Source of the DNA: Anodontia alba
Lineage: Eukaryota > Mollusca > Bivalvia > Lucinida > Lucinidae
NCBI GenBank assembly: GCA_964016985.1
Contig: OZ024826.1
Coordinates: forward strand, 43,698,978 to 43,762,977
Direction of reading: 5' to 3'
Length of the DNA stretch: 64,000 nt
Positions 33,340-42,914 of the stretch are shown here, in pieces; the stretch's first letter is position 1; the number at the start of each line of letters is the position of its first letter. The position numbers and the translations under genes are program-made. A model generated the notes under the pieces. That model did not search any database and had not been told where the DNA came from. It saw only the letters and a program-made list of their open reading frames with translations.

Positions 33340-33400
33340 CCTGGTTCACATGCAATAAATGCACCCTTTTCTTCTGGTCTCGAGGCATCAAAATCATAGT
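33340..33400 (-). CDS. SLC4A11: 61-nt exon 4 of SLC4A11-like gene
   Basis: The acceptor is TTTTTCCAG; the donor is GTAGTT at 33339. In phase 0 it encodes TMILMPRDQKKRVHLLHVNQ plus one base (phase 1). The VHLL...QG block matches KVHLLSDTIQG of SLC4A11, which fixes the frame and shows that exon 3 must end at the downstream donor. A second frame is open through the exon but stops in exon 5. An HP7 MITE ends at 33303, only about 37 bp past the donor. Confidence 0.83.
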
Positions 33401-33763
33401 CTGGAAAAACAATCATCATTCTTTTCAATATAAACTTAACATCTTCCCAGTCAATTTAATTCAATCTCGCCACTTTTTAAGGCTCCCACACTTACTAGCA
33501 AGTTATTTCTAAACACCATTCTAATAATTGGTTATATCTTGAAATCTATGGATTGGTTATGGATAGATAATGTTACTCCTCAGACAAGGATAATCTAGGA
33601 TGTACATCAGGAAAAAATCTACCTTATCCAGACTTAAAAATGTATTACTTGCCCATGGACAAGTAAATAGTCAAAATTCACATGTCCAAATATGTTTTTT
33701 TTTTTTTTTTTTAGCTTTATGGCCCAGTCAACACTGTTAAGACCATGTTGAGCTGGTCAGTTA

Positions 33764-33979
33764 CCGTATTTACCCTAAGTATTCGGACACCTCAACTCCT
33801 TACCATATATGTTCTAAAATTTGAACCAGTACAATTTACTACCCGATGTTGTGTCTAAAAATTGCTGGATGAGTGGCAAACAGTGTAGACCCAGACGAGA
33901 CGCCGCGTTCTGCGGCGTCTCCTCTGGGTCTAAACTGTTTGCTCAGGCCTGTCTGTCCGAATACATATGGTAAATACGG
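33764..33979. repeat. HP7 MITE, complete, TA-flanked
   Basis: CCGTATTTACCCTAAGTATT ... core I arms with GACGAGACGCCGCG ... GGTAAATACGG, between TA dinucleotides (33762-33763 and 33980-33981). The best copy for the HP7 termini. Confidence 0.9.
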
Positions 33980-34187
33980 TAAACCCTTAAAGCGCCAATC
34001 ACAACTGCAGCAGATGACATTTTGAAATTCTTTTTTTTTAAATTTTTCAAAGAAAACAAGTCTTGATATTTCATGTGAATCGTCTGCTTGGCAACATGAA
34101 ATATCAAGACTTGTTTTCTTTGAAAAATTAAAAAAATAAAAATAAATGTCGTCTGCTTCAAATTTTCCTTGGCGCTTTACGGGTTAA
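33980..34187. repeat. HP2 MITE adjacent to HP7
   Basis: AAACCCTTAAAGCGCCAATC, core II arms CGTCTGCTTGGC, right end GGCGCTTTACGGGTTAA. The left TTAA was probably broken by the HP7 insertion at its TA. Confidence 0.82.
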
Positions 34188-34478
34188 TCTACTCAAATTT
34201 TTCCTCAGCAGGATTAGTTCTCTTAGCGGATAACCATTACTTGTCCACAATCTTTCACCAGAAAGATTGTGGACAAGTACTGGTTGAACCTGGGATCTTC
34301 TGGTCACCCGCTATAACCCGATCATCAGTAAGACGCACATTTGACTAAACCACCAAGGCTGGCATCATCGACCAGTAAATGGACCCAAGCTCCACTGTGC
34401 AGTCAGTAGCGACTTTGACTTCAGATCCAGGAGTCACGAGTTCCAAACCCAGCTCAGCCATATAACTTTTGTGGAGAT

Positions 34479-34684
34479 TGACCGTGAAAGCGCTAAGCAA
34501 AATTTGTAGCAGACGACATTCAAAAATTTTTTTTTTATTTTTCAGAGAAAGCAAGTCTTGACATTTTATGTGAATCATCTGCCAAGCAGACGATTCACAT
34601 GCAATGTCAAGACTTGTTTTCTCTGAAAAATAAAAAAAAAAAAAAAAAAAATTGTCACCTGCTGCAGTTGTGATTTAGGGTTAA
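34479..34684. repeat. HP2 MITE
   Basis: GTGAAAGCGCTAAGCAAAAT, GTAGCAGACGACATTC, core II palindrome, an A-run of about 19, GTGATTTAGGGTTAA. Confidence 0.85.
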
Positions 34685-34815
34685 TTCTATGGCCATTCTC
34701 GCATTTCCACTGATTCAAGAAGACCAGTTATCAGTTACTGATGAAAGTATGTGCACAAGACAATTGCCGGTTAACCGTAAGAGGACTAAACCCGCCCTGG
34801 AACAGCATGAGTAGG

Positions 34816-35052
34816 TTAACCCTTAAAGTGCCAAGAAAATCTGCATCTGAAAATGTCGTCTGCTTATGTCGTCTGCTGAATATTCTTGCAAACTTTTCAA
34901 ACCTATTTTTGCATACAGGCAAACAGTGTGGACCCAGATCAGACTGCTCGCAGTCTGATCTGGGTCCACACTGTTTGCAGAAATGCATTTTAAAATCACA
35001 AGCAGAAGACAAAGCAGACAACAATTGTCGTGATTGGCGCTTTAAGGGTTAA
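34816..35052. repeat. HP8 MITE copy 2
   Basis: TTAACCCTTAAAGTGCCAAG ... core I palindrome at 34918-34979 (near perfect) ... GGCGCTTTAAGGGTTAA. The SINE target continues directly after one TTAA. Confidence 0.92.
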
Positions 35053-35164
35053 CTCACCGTGCTTGACACGACCCTAATGCATTGCAATTAACTGGCCATA
35101 AAACCTTTACACAAACAAACAAACAAAACAGGTAAATGGTCAAAATTCACTTGTCCGAATAAAA

Positions 35165-35236
35165 CTTATTTGGTCAAACATTTATACAGTCTTATTTCTC
35201 CATAAAAACATATGCTATGGGTACTAATTAGATGCG
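35165..35236. repeat. HP3 left-half fragment
   Basis: CTTATTTCTCCATAAAAACA, TATGCTATGGGTACTAATTA; the opposite arm is missing and HP2 sequence follows. Confidence 0.55.
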
Positions 35237-37218
35237 CATCATTCTGCCATGCAGACAATTCACAAGAAATGTCAAGACTTATTTTCTCTGAAAAAAAACA
35301 ACAAGAATTCCGCGGAAGGCGTCGTCGCACCTGCTGGAGCAAAAGTCAGAGGAGCCACAATCAGAACGTGGTTATTTAATAAGTTTATTTCATTCTTAGT
35401 ACATGTAGTGCTTAACTGGAAAAGTGGGTTGGAAAAAATGTAGACAAAGTGCCTAGTGGGACAGATATATTCCAGGTCAGTGCCATTCCCTCTAATGGAA
35501 ATATCCTAGCACTGACTTTTCATATTATACAGCCCAATGATAATGGAATGTCGACGTAAAATGTGTAAAAGTCATTGGAGCATGAAATATAGGTCAAGGT
35601 CACAGGGTCAAGGTACCTGTTAAGTCAGTACATCAAGGAGAAGCACTATGCAAGATATGGTGGTTGCAGGCCTTATAGTTGAGGCGTTATCGAACATCAA
35701 TGTAAAATATGTCAAATATAGGTCAAGGTCATCAGGTCAAGGTACCTGCCAAGCCAGTGCAATGAGGTGAAGCACTATGCAAGGTTTAGTGGTTGTAGGT
35801 CTTATATTTGAGGAGATACGGAACATCAATGTAAAAGGTGTAAAAGTCAATGGAGTGCGAAATATAGGTCAAGGTCACCGAGTCAAGGTACCTGCGGAGT
35901 CTGCACAGAGGAGAAGCACTATGCAAGGTTTGGTGGTTGTAGGCCTTATAGTTGAGGAGATATTGAACGTCCTAGTAAAATCTGTAAAATGCACTGGAGG
36001 GCAGAATATAGGTCAAGGTCACCGGGTCAAGATACCTGCCGAGTCAGTACATCTAGGAGAAGCACTATGCAAGGTTTGATGGCTAGAGGTCTTACACTTG
36101 AGGAGATCTGGAACGTTGACGTAAATTATGTCAAAGTCACTGCAGCCAAAATATAGGTCAAGGTCATCAGGTCAAGGTATCTGCTGAGTCAGTGCATTGA
36201 GAAGAAGCATTTTCCAAGGTTCGATGGTTGTAATCCTTATAGTTGAGGAGATCTGGGACGTCAACGCAAAATGTGTCAAAGTCACTGGAGCGCAAAATAT
36301 AGGTCAAGGTCACCGGGTCAAGGTACCTGCCGAGTCAGTACATCTAGGAGAAGCACTATGCAAGGTTTGGTAGTTGTACTCCTTATAGTTGAGAAGATCT
36401 GGAACGTCAACGTAAATTGTGTCAAAGTCACTGGAGCGCAAAATATAGGTCAAGGTCACTGGGTCAATGTACCTGCCAAGTCAGGAGGTCAGGGAGATGT
36501 GTCATGCAAGGTATGATGGTTGTTGTAGAATTGTAGACTAGAATACTAACTTTGACATAAATGTCGAACTTCGACATAAATGTTGAGAGATGGACAGACA
36601 GACAAAGGGACAGACGAACAGAAAAGCGGATGCCTATGCCCCAAAGTCAGGAGGTCAGAGAGATGTTTCATGCAAGGTTTGATTGTTGTTTAGTCTTGTA
36701 GTTGATTAGAATACTAATTTTGACATAAATGTCGAACTTCGACATAACAGAACTGTTAACAGATGGATGGACAGACGGACGGACGAACGAACGGACAGAC
36801 GAACGGAAAAGCGGGCAGCTATGTTGCAAAGTCAGGAGGTCAGGGAGATGTTTCATGCAAGGTTTGATGGTTGTTTAGTCTTGTAGTTGATTAGAATACT
36901 AAGTCTGACATAAATGTCGAACTTCGACATAAATGTTGACAGACGGAAGGACGAACGGACAGACGCACAGAAAAGCAGACGCCTATGTCGCAAAGTTAGG
37001 AGGTCAGGGAGATGTTTCATGCAGGGTTTGATGGTTGTTTAGTCTTGTAGTTGATTAGGATACTAACTTTGACATAACTGTCGAATGTCGACATAAATGT
37101 TGACAGACGGACGGACGGACAGATGGAAAATCAGACGCCTATATCGCACCCTGCTACAAGCAGGTGCGACAAAAATAGAGTGTTGTCTGCTACAAATTTT
37201 GCTTGGCACTTGAAGGGC
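35236..37218. repeat. HP2 MITE split by RC-B
   Basis: Left: GCAGACAATTCACAAGAAAT ... TTTTCTCTGAAAAAAAA (to about 35312). Right: AAAAATAGAGTGTTGTCTGC ... GCTTGGCACTTGAAGGG (37171-37218). The insertion is in the A-rich segment. Confidence 0.75.
35313..37170. mobile_element. RC-B, complete pearl/HINE-like element
   Basis: The 5' motif GTCGCACCTGCT (35324-35335) is perfectly inverted at the 3' end as AGCAGGTGCGAC (37159-37170), which is also one arm of the terminal hairpin starting TCGCACCCTGCT. The interior has seven units of about 146 bp (TATAGGTCAAGGTCACCGGG at 35590, 35720, 35866, 36010, 36155, 36301 and 36447). Four larger units follow with GTCAGGAGGTCAGGGAGATG, each carrying its own GGAC-type microsatellite. 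No protein; short ORFs repeat with the units. Confidence 0.88.
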
Positions 37219-37224
37219 TGATAT

Positions 37225-37440
37225 TCTAGTTGCACGTATAGCTCTTGATAAGATGCTTTTTTCAATCCAAAAGTATTAATATATTAATATTTTTCTTATT
37301 TCTCAATAATAACATATATTGTGAGTACTCATTAGAAGTGCCTCGCCGAGGTGCTTCTAATGAGTACCCACAACATATGTTTTCGTGGAGAAATAAGAAA
37401 AATATTTACCTGATATCCTTTCTTATCTAGACCTATGCGA
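37225..37440. repeat. HP3 MITE
   Basis: AGCTCTTGATAAGATGCTTT, palindrome with GCCTCGCCGAGGTGC, right side TGGAGAAATAAGAAAAATA and TCTTATCTAGACCTATG. Confidence 0.85.
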
Positions 37441-37524
37441 ACGCATGTCATGGTACATGGAGCCCTGATCTATGTTGTTTGCAGACCCAATAAAACAGGT
37501 TCTCTCCTACTGTGCCCCCATAGC

Positions 37525-37715
37525 TCTTGATAAGGTGCTTTTTACAATCCAAAAGTACTGGTATTTTTCTTATTGCTCCATGAAAACATATGTTGTGGGT
37601 ACTCATTAGAAGTGCCTCGCTGAGGCACTTCTAATGTGCACCCACAACATATGTTTTCATGGAGAAATAAGAAAAATATTTACCTGATACCCTCTCTTAT
37701 CTAGAACTATGGCCC
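37525..37715. repeat. HP3 MITE
   Basis: AGCTCTTGATAAGGTGCTTT, palindrome AAGTGCCTCGCTGAGGCACTT, right end CTTATCTAGAACTATG. Confidence 0.88.
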
Positions 37716-37889
37716 CATAATAATTTTGATTCTGTTGATTTGGAACTATTTTAAGACACCTAATCTATGTTTAGAGAAATCAAACCCATAACTATTCATC
37801 ACTATTATGTGTTGCAATACCTCTGATTGACTGGTTCGCCTAAATTTGGAACCAAAAAGTAATTTAACCATACCTCAATTATTGAAAAT

Positions 37890-38108
37890 CCATAAGCACT
37901 TTGCATGCTGGGTAAAAAGTTCAGCAGACAACATTTTGAAATATTTTTTTCTAATTTTTCCTAGGAAATAGGATTTGACATTTCATGCAAATTGTCTCCT
38001 TGGGTTTTGGAGAAAATTTGCATGAAATGTCCAATCCTATTTTCTAGGAAAAATAATAAAAATAAAAATATCATCAGTCTGTCACTGCTGAATCTGCCCA
38101 TAGCATGT
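37890..38108. repeat. HP6 MITE
   Basis: GCACTTTGCATGCTGGGTAA, core II arms CTTGGGTTTTGGAG loop, right end GAATCTGCCCATAGCATG. Confidence 0.78.
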
Positions 38109-38302
38109 AAGTGATATGTACTTTCAGACATTCAAATTAATGGCTTTTACAAAATCTAATGGTCATGTCCTGAGATAAAATGGATATGTTACCTGCATAA
38201 ATTACACCAACTGTCTGTTTCCATCAAACACTTCAGATTTTTTTTAGAAATCAAAGACAAAAGCTAGAATGGTTAGCAAAATCACCAGGTTCCAGAGCAA
38301 AT

Positions 38303-38405
38303 TATTTACCCCAAGTATTGGAACAGATAGGCCTGAGCAAACAGTTTAGACCAAGATCAGATGCCACATTGTGTATTTATACCCCCAAAAAACTATGTTT
38401 GTGGG
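38303..38405. repeat. HP7 left half cut by other sequence
   Basis: ATTTACCCCAAGTATTGGAA, AAACAGTTTAGACCAAGATC, then GTATTTATACCCCCAAAAAA and GTTTGTGGGGGTAC, a short hairpin like the RC-G 3' end. Confidence 0.55.
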
Positions 38406-38613
38406 GGTACAGTAAAACCTGTGTAAAACAGTCACCTTTGAAACTGACCTTAGTGGTTGATGTGGAAAGGTGGTTGTCTTATAAAGGTACATGTCATGTA
38501 ATTTTGCTAGCAAAATTACATGACATGTACCTTTATAAGACAGACAACTTTTTCCACATCAACCACTATTTAAAGTCAGTCAAAGGTGGCTGTCTTACAC
38601 AGGTTTTACTGTT
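38406..38613. repeat. HP12-type near-perfect 200-bp palindrome
   Basis: CAGTAAAACCTGTGTAAAAC ... its inverted end CAGGTTTTACTG, with the whole interior (GTGGTTGATGTGGAAA, AAGGTACATGTCATGTAATT) inverted around GCTAGC at 38508-38513. Pogo/Tc1-type MITE ends. Confidence 0.85.
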
Positions 38614-39067
38614 TACTGTTTTTATGTTGTACTTCCATATGTTCCATATGTTCCTATGTTCCTTATGTTTTGGTTTCTGCTTCTTGTCTTGCTAAATAAT
38701 TCAAGGATTTTTTTGTATTTTGCATAAATGTTGATAATGATGACATGTTGCTGTTGGAGAATAAATCATAATAAGGGCCAAGGGGTTAATTCCTTTAGAG
38801 TTATTTCCCTTTCTTATTTGCTAAATAATTTAAGGATTCTTTTCATTATTATCATTTTGCATAAATCTTGATATTGATAAGATGTTGCTGATAGAGTAAA
38901 ATAAGGGCCTAGGGATTTATTCCTTTAGAGTTATTTCTCTTTGTTATTCTTGAAAAGGCGCTTTGGTTCCTGCTTCTTGTCTTGCTAAATAATTTATGGG
39001 ATTTCTTTTTCATATTTGACACCACCACCTGACTCTGACCACCCCCGTGTGCATCACTTAAAAGGTA
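38614..39067. other. Non-coding with short tandem similarity
   Basis: Two to three diverged copies of GCTAAATAATTTAAGGATTC and GGGCCAAGGGGTTAATTCCT follow each other (38690-39000). No gene. Confidence 0.5.
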
Positions 39068-39261
39068 TTAACTCTTTCACCCCTGCAGACCAAAGCATGC
39101 GCCTTTGCCAACAGTGCCATTATGAGCCATCTGATCTGGATCTACACTGTTTGCCATTCTGATTTTGAATTTTGATTGACATCCTCATTCACAGCAATAG
39201 TTGTGTCCAATATCAAAGACAGAAGAACCCACTTCAGAAAATCAGGGATGAAGGGTGTTAA
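39068..39261. repeat. HP14 MITE copy 2
   Basis: TTAACTCTTTCACCCCTGCA ... ATCTGGATCTACACTGTTTG ... CAGGGATGAAGGGTGTTAA. Confidence 0.78.
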
Positions 39262-39385
39262 TACAATGGCCATGCAAAAACATGCCTTCTGGCATATGCA
39301 GACAGCAAAGGCCCAGATCAGACTGCGCTGTTGCGCAGTCTGATCTGGGCATTTGCTGTCTGCTAACAGAATCATTTGACACTAT
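39262..39385. repeat. HP15 palindrome
   Basis: GACAGCAAAGGCCCAGATCA, then GACTGCGC-TGTT-GCGCAGTC, then the inverted arm TGATCTGGGCATTTGCTGTC. Second copy at 47700-47815. Confidence 0.8.
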
Positions 39386-39513
39386 AGGATGTATCAATGG
39401 ATAGCAAATGCCAGGATGAGACTGCGGATGCGTAGGATGAATCAGAATCAGTGTATTTTGCACATGTTTGAAGGCACGTTTTGGCTTGAGGCAGCCAACA
39501 CATATTATCCTAC

Positions 39514-39729
39514 CAATATCTTACCAATATCATGGGTAAATAGCGCAGACCTAGCCTGGTCAAAACTGACTTTTGTTTCCGCAGTGTCAAGAAGTTTTTG
39601 TAAAATTTCATCTATAATGGCATCCAGGCTGACCTGGGTGAGATCTAACAAAAGAACAGTATTGTTGAGAAATTTCCTGATATCCATTGATGCCCGAACT
39701 TCCATGGAAAAATCCTTCAGTGGAACTTT
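39514..39729 (-). CDS. SLC4A11: 216-nt exon 3 of SLC4A11-like gene with two possible donors
   Basis: The acceptor is ATATTTTCAG; the exon starts at 39729 in phase 0 and encodes 72 codons from KVPLKDFSMEVRASMDIRKF to SALFTHDIGKIL. It matches the SLC4A11 segment LKNFKEEIRAHRDLDGFL...LFTDAG. The phase-compatible donor is GTAGGA at 39513. A better-looking donor, GTAAGA, lies 11 nt upstream at 39524. Using it shifts the frame and gives a stop within exon 5 (TGT TTC TGA). The two donors sit in a short duplication of ATATTGGTARG. A composite HP10/HP12 MITE ends about 95 bp before the acceptor. Confidence 0.85.
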
Positions 39730-39822
39730 CTGAAAATATATCATTGGAACTGGTTAGCTAAAGCTTAAGCATTCATAAGGCAAAAATGGGTAGATGACAA
39801 AATTATTGCAAAAACTAGTTTC

Positions 39823-40221
39823 TTAACCCATTGAAGACTGGAGACCCCTAAACAGGTAACTGGCAGACCCAGATCAAATGCCACAAAATGCAGTGTCTGA
39901 TCAGGACCTCTACGGTTTGCAAATAGTTCAACCATTTTTCTTTAAGAATATCCACATCATATAGCCTGACATGCCTAAAATCGAAAATGGACTTTTCAAA
40001 TACAGTCAAACCTGTGTTAGTGGTCACCTCTATTAAGCAGCCAACCTGTATTAAGCAGCCAGAGGAAAGTTGCCCGAAAATTCATAGATTTATATATTTG
40101 AACTGTATTAAGCAGCCACCTGCCTTAGGCAGCCACATTTTAAGCTTCCCATGAGTGGCTGCTTAAGACAGGTTTGACTGTATATAGTATGGGAGAGTTT
40201 ATTCAGTCTTTAATGGATTAA
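39823..40221. repeat. HP10 MITE with HP12 inside
   Basis: TTAACCCATTGAAGACTGGA ... TTTGCAAATAGTTCAACCA ... then, after the inserted HP12, TATAGTATGGGAGAGTTTAT and ATGGATTAA. Confidence 0.85.
40003..40180. repeat. HP12 MITE with TA duplication
   Basis: CAGTCAAACCTGTGTTAGTG ... AGACAGGTTTGACTG between TA (40001-40002) and TA (40181-40182). The host HP10 is continuous once it is removed. Tc1/mariner/pogo-type target duplication. Confidence 0.9.
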
Positions 40222-40300
40222 CTTAGCTTAAAACTCAACAGTACTCTGCACCACTTCAAATCTGATTCAGACACAGCCTTTCATATTTGACATTTAACCA

Positions 40301-40544
40301 GGGCCCAGTTGTTCAAAGCTAACGATGTCGTTAGTTAACGATTCGTTAAAATTTTAATTGAGTGATACACAAATACGCTGAAATTTTTTGCTGAAAAAAA
40401 TGTGAGTAGCTTTTGCAGTGCAAAAGCTACTCACATTTTTTCAGCAAAAAATATCAGAATATTGTGTATTGAATCCGCTAGAACAGTTAACGAAATGACC
40501 CTTAACGAGCTCGTTAAGCTAACGATGCTTTGAACAACCGGGCC
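40301..40544. repeat. HP4 MITE copy 2
   Basis: GGGCCCAGTTGTTCAAAGCT, ACGATGTCGTTAGTTAACGA, central hairpin GTGAGTAGCTTTTGCA, right end TTTGAACAACCGGGCC. The best-preserved HP4. Confidence 0.9.
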
Positions 40545-40699
40545 AAGAACATTAAAAGCTGGTTTGAAATCAACAGAGTTATACTACATTCTTTTTTTTC
40601 AGACAAAATGAGCAAGAAAAGCAGAAATAAGTGCTAAATAACGTATGTGTTTCTGTTCTCTGCTGATATAATCAGAGTTTCAATAGCCCACATAATACT

Positions 40700-40905
40700 T
40701 TATTAAGATGCCTTTAAGTCAGTTCCTAAAGAGGGGTTTCCAGGTAAATATATTTCTCTATTTCTCCACGAAAACTTATGTTGTGGATTACTTATTAGAA
40801 GCGCCTCGACGAGGCATTTCTAATGAGTACCCACAACATATGTTTTTGTGCAGAAATAAGAAAATCATCAATACTTTTTGGATAAAAAAAGTCACCTTAT
40901 GTAAA
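40700..40905. repeat. HP3 MITE
   Basis: Palindrome with GCGCCTCGACGAGGC; arms CTTATGTTGTGGATTACTTA and GAGTACCCACAACATATG; ends 40 bp from exon 2. Confidence 0.8.
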
Positions 40906-40941
40906 GCCATGCATTTACAGTTTGAAGAAAAGTTCACCTAC

Positions 40942-40979
40942 CTCATGTCTTGAGTAGATCAGTGTTACACCAGACTCGT
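40942..40979 (-). CDS. SLC4A11: 38-nt exon 2 of SLC4A11-like gene
   Basis: A very short exon between a TTTTTCAG acceptor and a GTAGGT donor. It takes one base from exon 1 (G plus AC gives Asp) and encodes ESGVTLIYSRHE, ending in phase 0. This matches the SGGCVLLHTSRK-type strand that directly precedes the LKxFxxEIRA segment in SLC4A11. The human protein has about 20 more residues just before this point, so an exon of 3n length with phase 1/1 may hide between 40980 and 47195; I could not find one, and the direct join is in frame. It lies between two copies of the HP3 hairpin MITE. Confidence 0.72.
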
Positions 40980-41034
40980 CTGAAAAACAAACGCAATACC
41001 TATTAGTAATAATCATAAATATTCCAGTACTAGT

Positions 41035-41150
41035 CATTAGCAGCACACTCTGTGCAGATTCAGCTTCTAATGAGCACCCACAACATATGTTTTTGCGGAG
41101 AAATAAGAAAAAAATCAATACTTTTGGATTGAAAAAAGCACCTTAACTTG
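41035..41150. repeat. HP3 right half
   Basis: CTTCTAATGAGCACCCACAA, GCGGAGAAATAAGAAAAA, GGATTGAAAAAAGCACCTTA. The left arm is reduced to remnants. Confidence 0.7.
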
Positions 41151-41731
41151 TGCTATGAAATTTATGGCAAATTGTAAAGCATATCATGGGATTTAACTCC
41201 AATAGTTGTGGGCCCTAGGACCTGATTGCCATATACACAACACATCAACCTACTGTGCACGTGTGTTCCAGTTTTCAACTTTGTAAACCTTATAGTTCTT
41301 GAGAAATGTGTGACAAAAAATTTTCATTAATGGCAAACTGTAAAACCTATCAAGGGATGTAACTCCAAGAGTTATAAGCCCTTGGCCCTGATTCTTGTAT
41401 ACACAATACATCAGCCCATTTTCCATGTGTGTACCAAGTTTCAACTGTTCAGCTTTCATAGTTCCTGAGAAATCTGTAACAAAAATTTTTCATCAATGGA
41501 CATTTGTAAAACTTATCCAAGAGTTATGGGCCCTTGCCCAATTTGGGTATACATGATATATCAGCCCACTGGGTATGTGTGTACCAAGTTTAAACTTTGT
41601 AACCCTTACAGTTCTTGAGAAGAAAGTGACAAAAATTAGACTGGACAAAATGATGGACGGAATGACCGAAGGAAAAACGGAAGGACAAGGCAAATCAGTA
41701 TAGTGCCACTTTTTCAAAGTGGGCTATAAAA
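41151..41731. mobile_element. RC-E (pearl-like)
   Basis: Three units of about 170 bp (GTTCTTGAGAAATGTGTGAC; CTATCAAGGGATGTAACTCC), then GGACGGAATGACCGAAGG and a terminal hairpin CACTTTTTCAAAGTG with the end GGGCTATAAAA. The 5' end is uncertain. Confidence 0.65.
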
Positions 41732-42400
41732 ATATTAGAAAATGTAGGTAATTGTCTGGGTGGGCAATTGTAAGGGCGGGTATATGTCCTGGTGGGTAAT
41801 TGTGTGGGTAATTCTGCGTTCCCGCCCTTCTAAACTGCAAACGCATCAGTATGTAACAAAGTTACTGAATCACAGACTCGACAAATTCCCTTCCAGAAAA
41901 AATCCATCCTGTTTGTAAAGGTGGACAAAATCCTCCTCACCTTTTGCATACCTGGACAAAATCCCCCTCACCCATTTTTACATTCTTTGACAAAATCCAG
42001 TCTCTCTCTCTCTTTCTCTCACTCTCTCTCTCTGTGTCTGTCTCTCTCTCTCTCTGCTGTTATTCAACAAAAGACAGAATAGCCTTTTGAATTATTCATC
42101 TTTTGAAAACAACAAAACAGATTAGTTGTTATTACAAATTTCAGTGCATTGAACTGCTTTGTGTTGATTTGAACTAACAGCTTGAAGTTGAAAGAATTTA
42201 ATCATTTTGACAGTTAGCCAAATATAGTCATACAAACTGATTTTTATACATTTGTACTTTTATAATTGTCCTGATGATAATAAACCAGAGTAATCATTGT
42301 TTCATCAAATTAGATGAATAATAACAATCATAATTTGTATTAATACATTGGGAAAACTGTAAATACCTGGTAATCTAACTAAATTCACTCGATTGCCCAT
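41732..42400. other. Non-coding with TC-rich microsatellite
   Basis: GGGTGGGYAATTGT repeats at 41755-41815; twice GGACAAAATCCYCCTCACC (41925-41975); (TC)n at 42000-42058; the rest AT-rich. The possible missing exon of the host gene was looked for here and not found. Confidence 0.55.
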
Positions 42401-42614
42401 TTAACCCTTGTCATGCTGAATAAATTAAGATGTCACACCCACTTCCAGTTTTCAGCCAATCAGATTACTTGATCCAGTTTATTGATATATATTCACATAC
42501 TTAATGGCAAACAGTGCAGATCCAGATCAGTTGGCATCTTCAGAAGCCAACTGATCTGGATCTCCTCTGTTTGTAAAGACAGGGGATATCCGGGTTCAGC
42601 AGGACTAGGGTTAA
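42401..42614. repeat. HP1 MITE copy 8
   Basis: TTAACCCTTGTCATGCTGAA ... core I ... GTTCAGCAGGACTAGGGTTAA. Confidence 0.9.
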
Positions 42615-42914
42615 TAAGTAGTTGCATAATTGGTGCCCTTTTTAACAGGTTTTGCCATGTAGCATAGATGCCCTTTTAGGGGTTGCACCCTGCCCTTTTT
42701 TCAGGCTGTGGGAAACAGTAGTATTGTAACCAGCTTTGATTCAGTTCAGAATCTGGAATTTTTTTTCACCATGCAGAGTTGAAACCCTTTTAAAGTTTCA
42801 AACTGCTAGACAACTTTCACCATGTCATCAAATATCCTCTCTCATGGACACCCCAATCTCCCTCATCTGAAAGGCAAATCTCCCTCATTGTCATCATCAA
42901 ATTCACATGTATGC

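Larger units (their letters stand above)
33706..34350 (-). mobile_element. SINE-1 copy split by HP7 and HP2
   Basis: The tail side 33706-33763 (TTTAGCTTTATGGCCCAGTC) and head side 34188-34350 (AACCATTACTTGTCCACAAT, AACCTGGGATCTTCTGG) flank two adjacent MITEs. Within the head side an AATCTTTCACCAGAAAGATT self-palindrome is visible. Confidence 0.7.
34385..35128 (+). mobile_element. SINE-1 copy split by HP2 and HP8
   Basis: The head at 34392-34465 (TGTGCAGTCAGTAGCGACTT, GAGTTCCAAACCC), the body at 34685-34815 and the tail at 35053-35128 (GGCCATAAAACCTTTACAC, then CAAA repeats) are in order. Two MITEs at TTAA sites separate them. Confidence 0.78.

Noticed and set aside
33340..33400. Alternative reading of exon 4 as YDFDASRPEEKGAFIACEP
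   Set aside because: Open but not similar to the family; it needs the upstream exon 3 donor and runs into a stop in exon 5. The VHLLHVNQG frame matches the family.
35590..36530. CRISPR-like or protein-coding tandem array
   Set aside because: The seven units of 146 bp have no short-repeat/unique-spacer pattern and lie inside RC-B, a eukaryotic mobile element. Frames are not conserved between units.
38406..38613. microRNA precursor
   Set aside because: The hairpin is about 200 bp and nearly perfect with transposon-type ends, so it is an inverted-repeat MITE and not a pre-miRNA.
39505..39744. Exon 3 as a stand-alone 79-codon gene
   Set aside because: The ORF ends read into intron sequence. 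Splice sites, phase and similarity show it is an internal exon.
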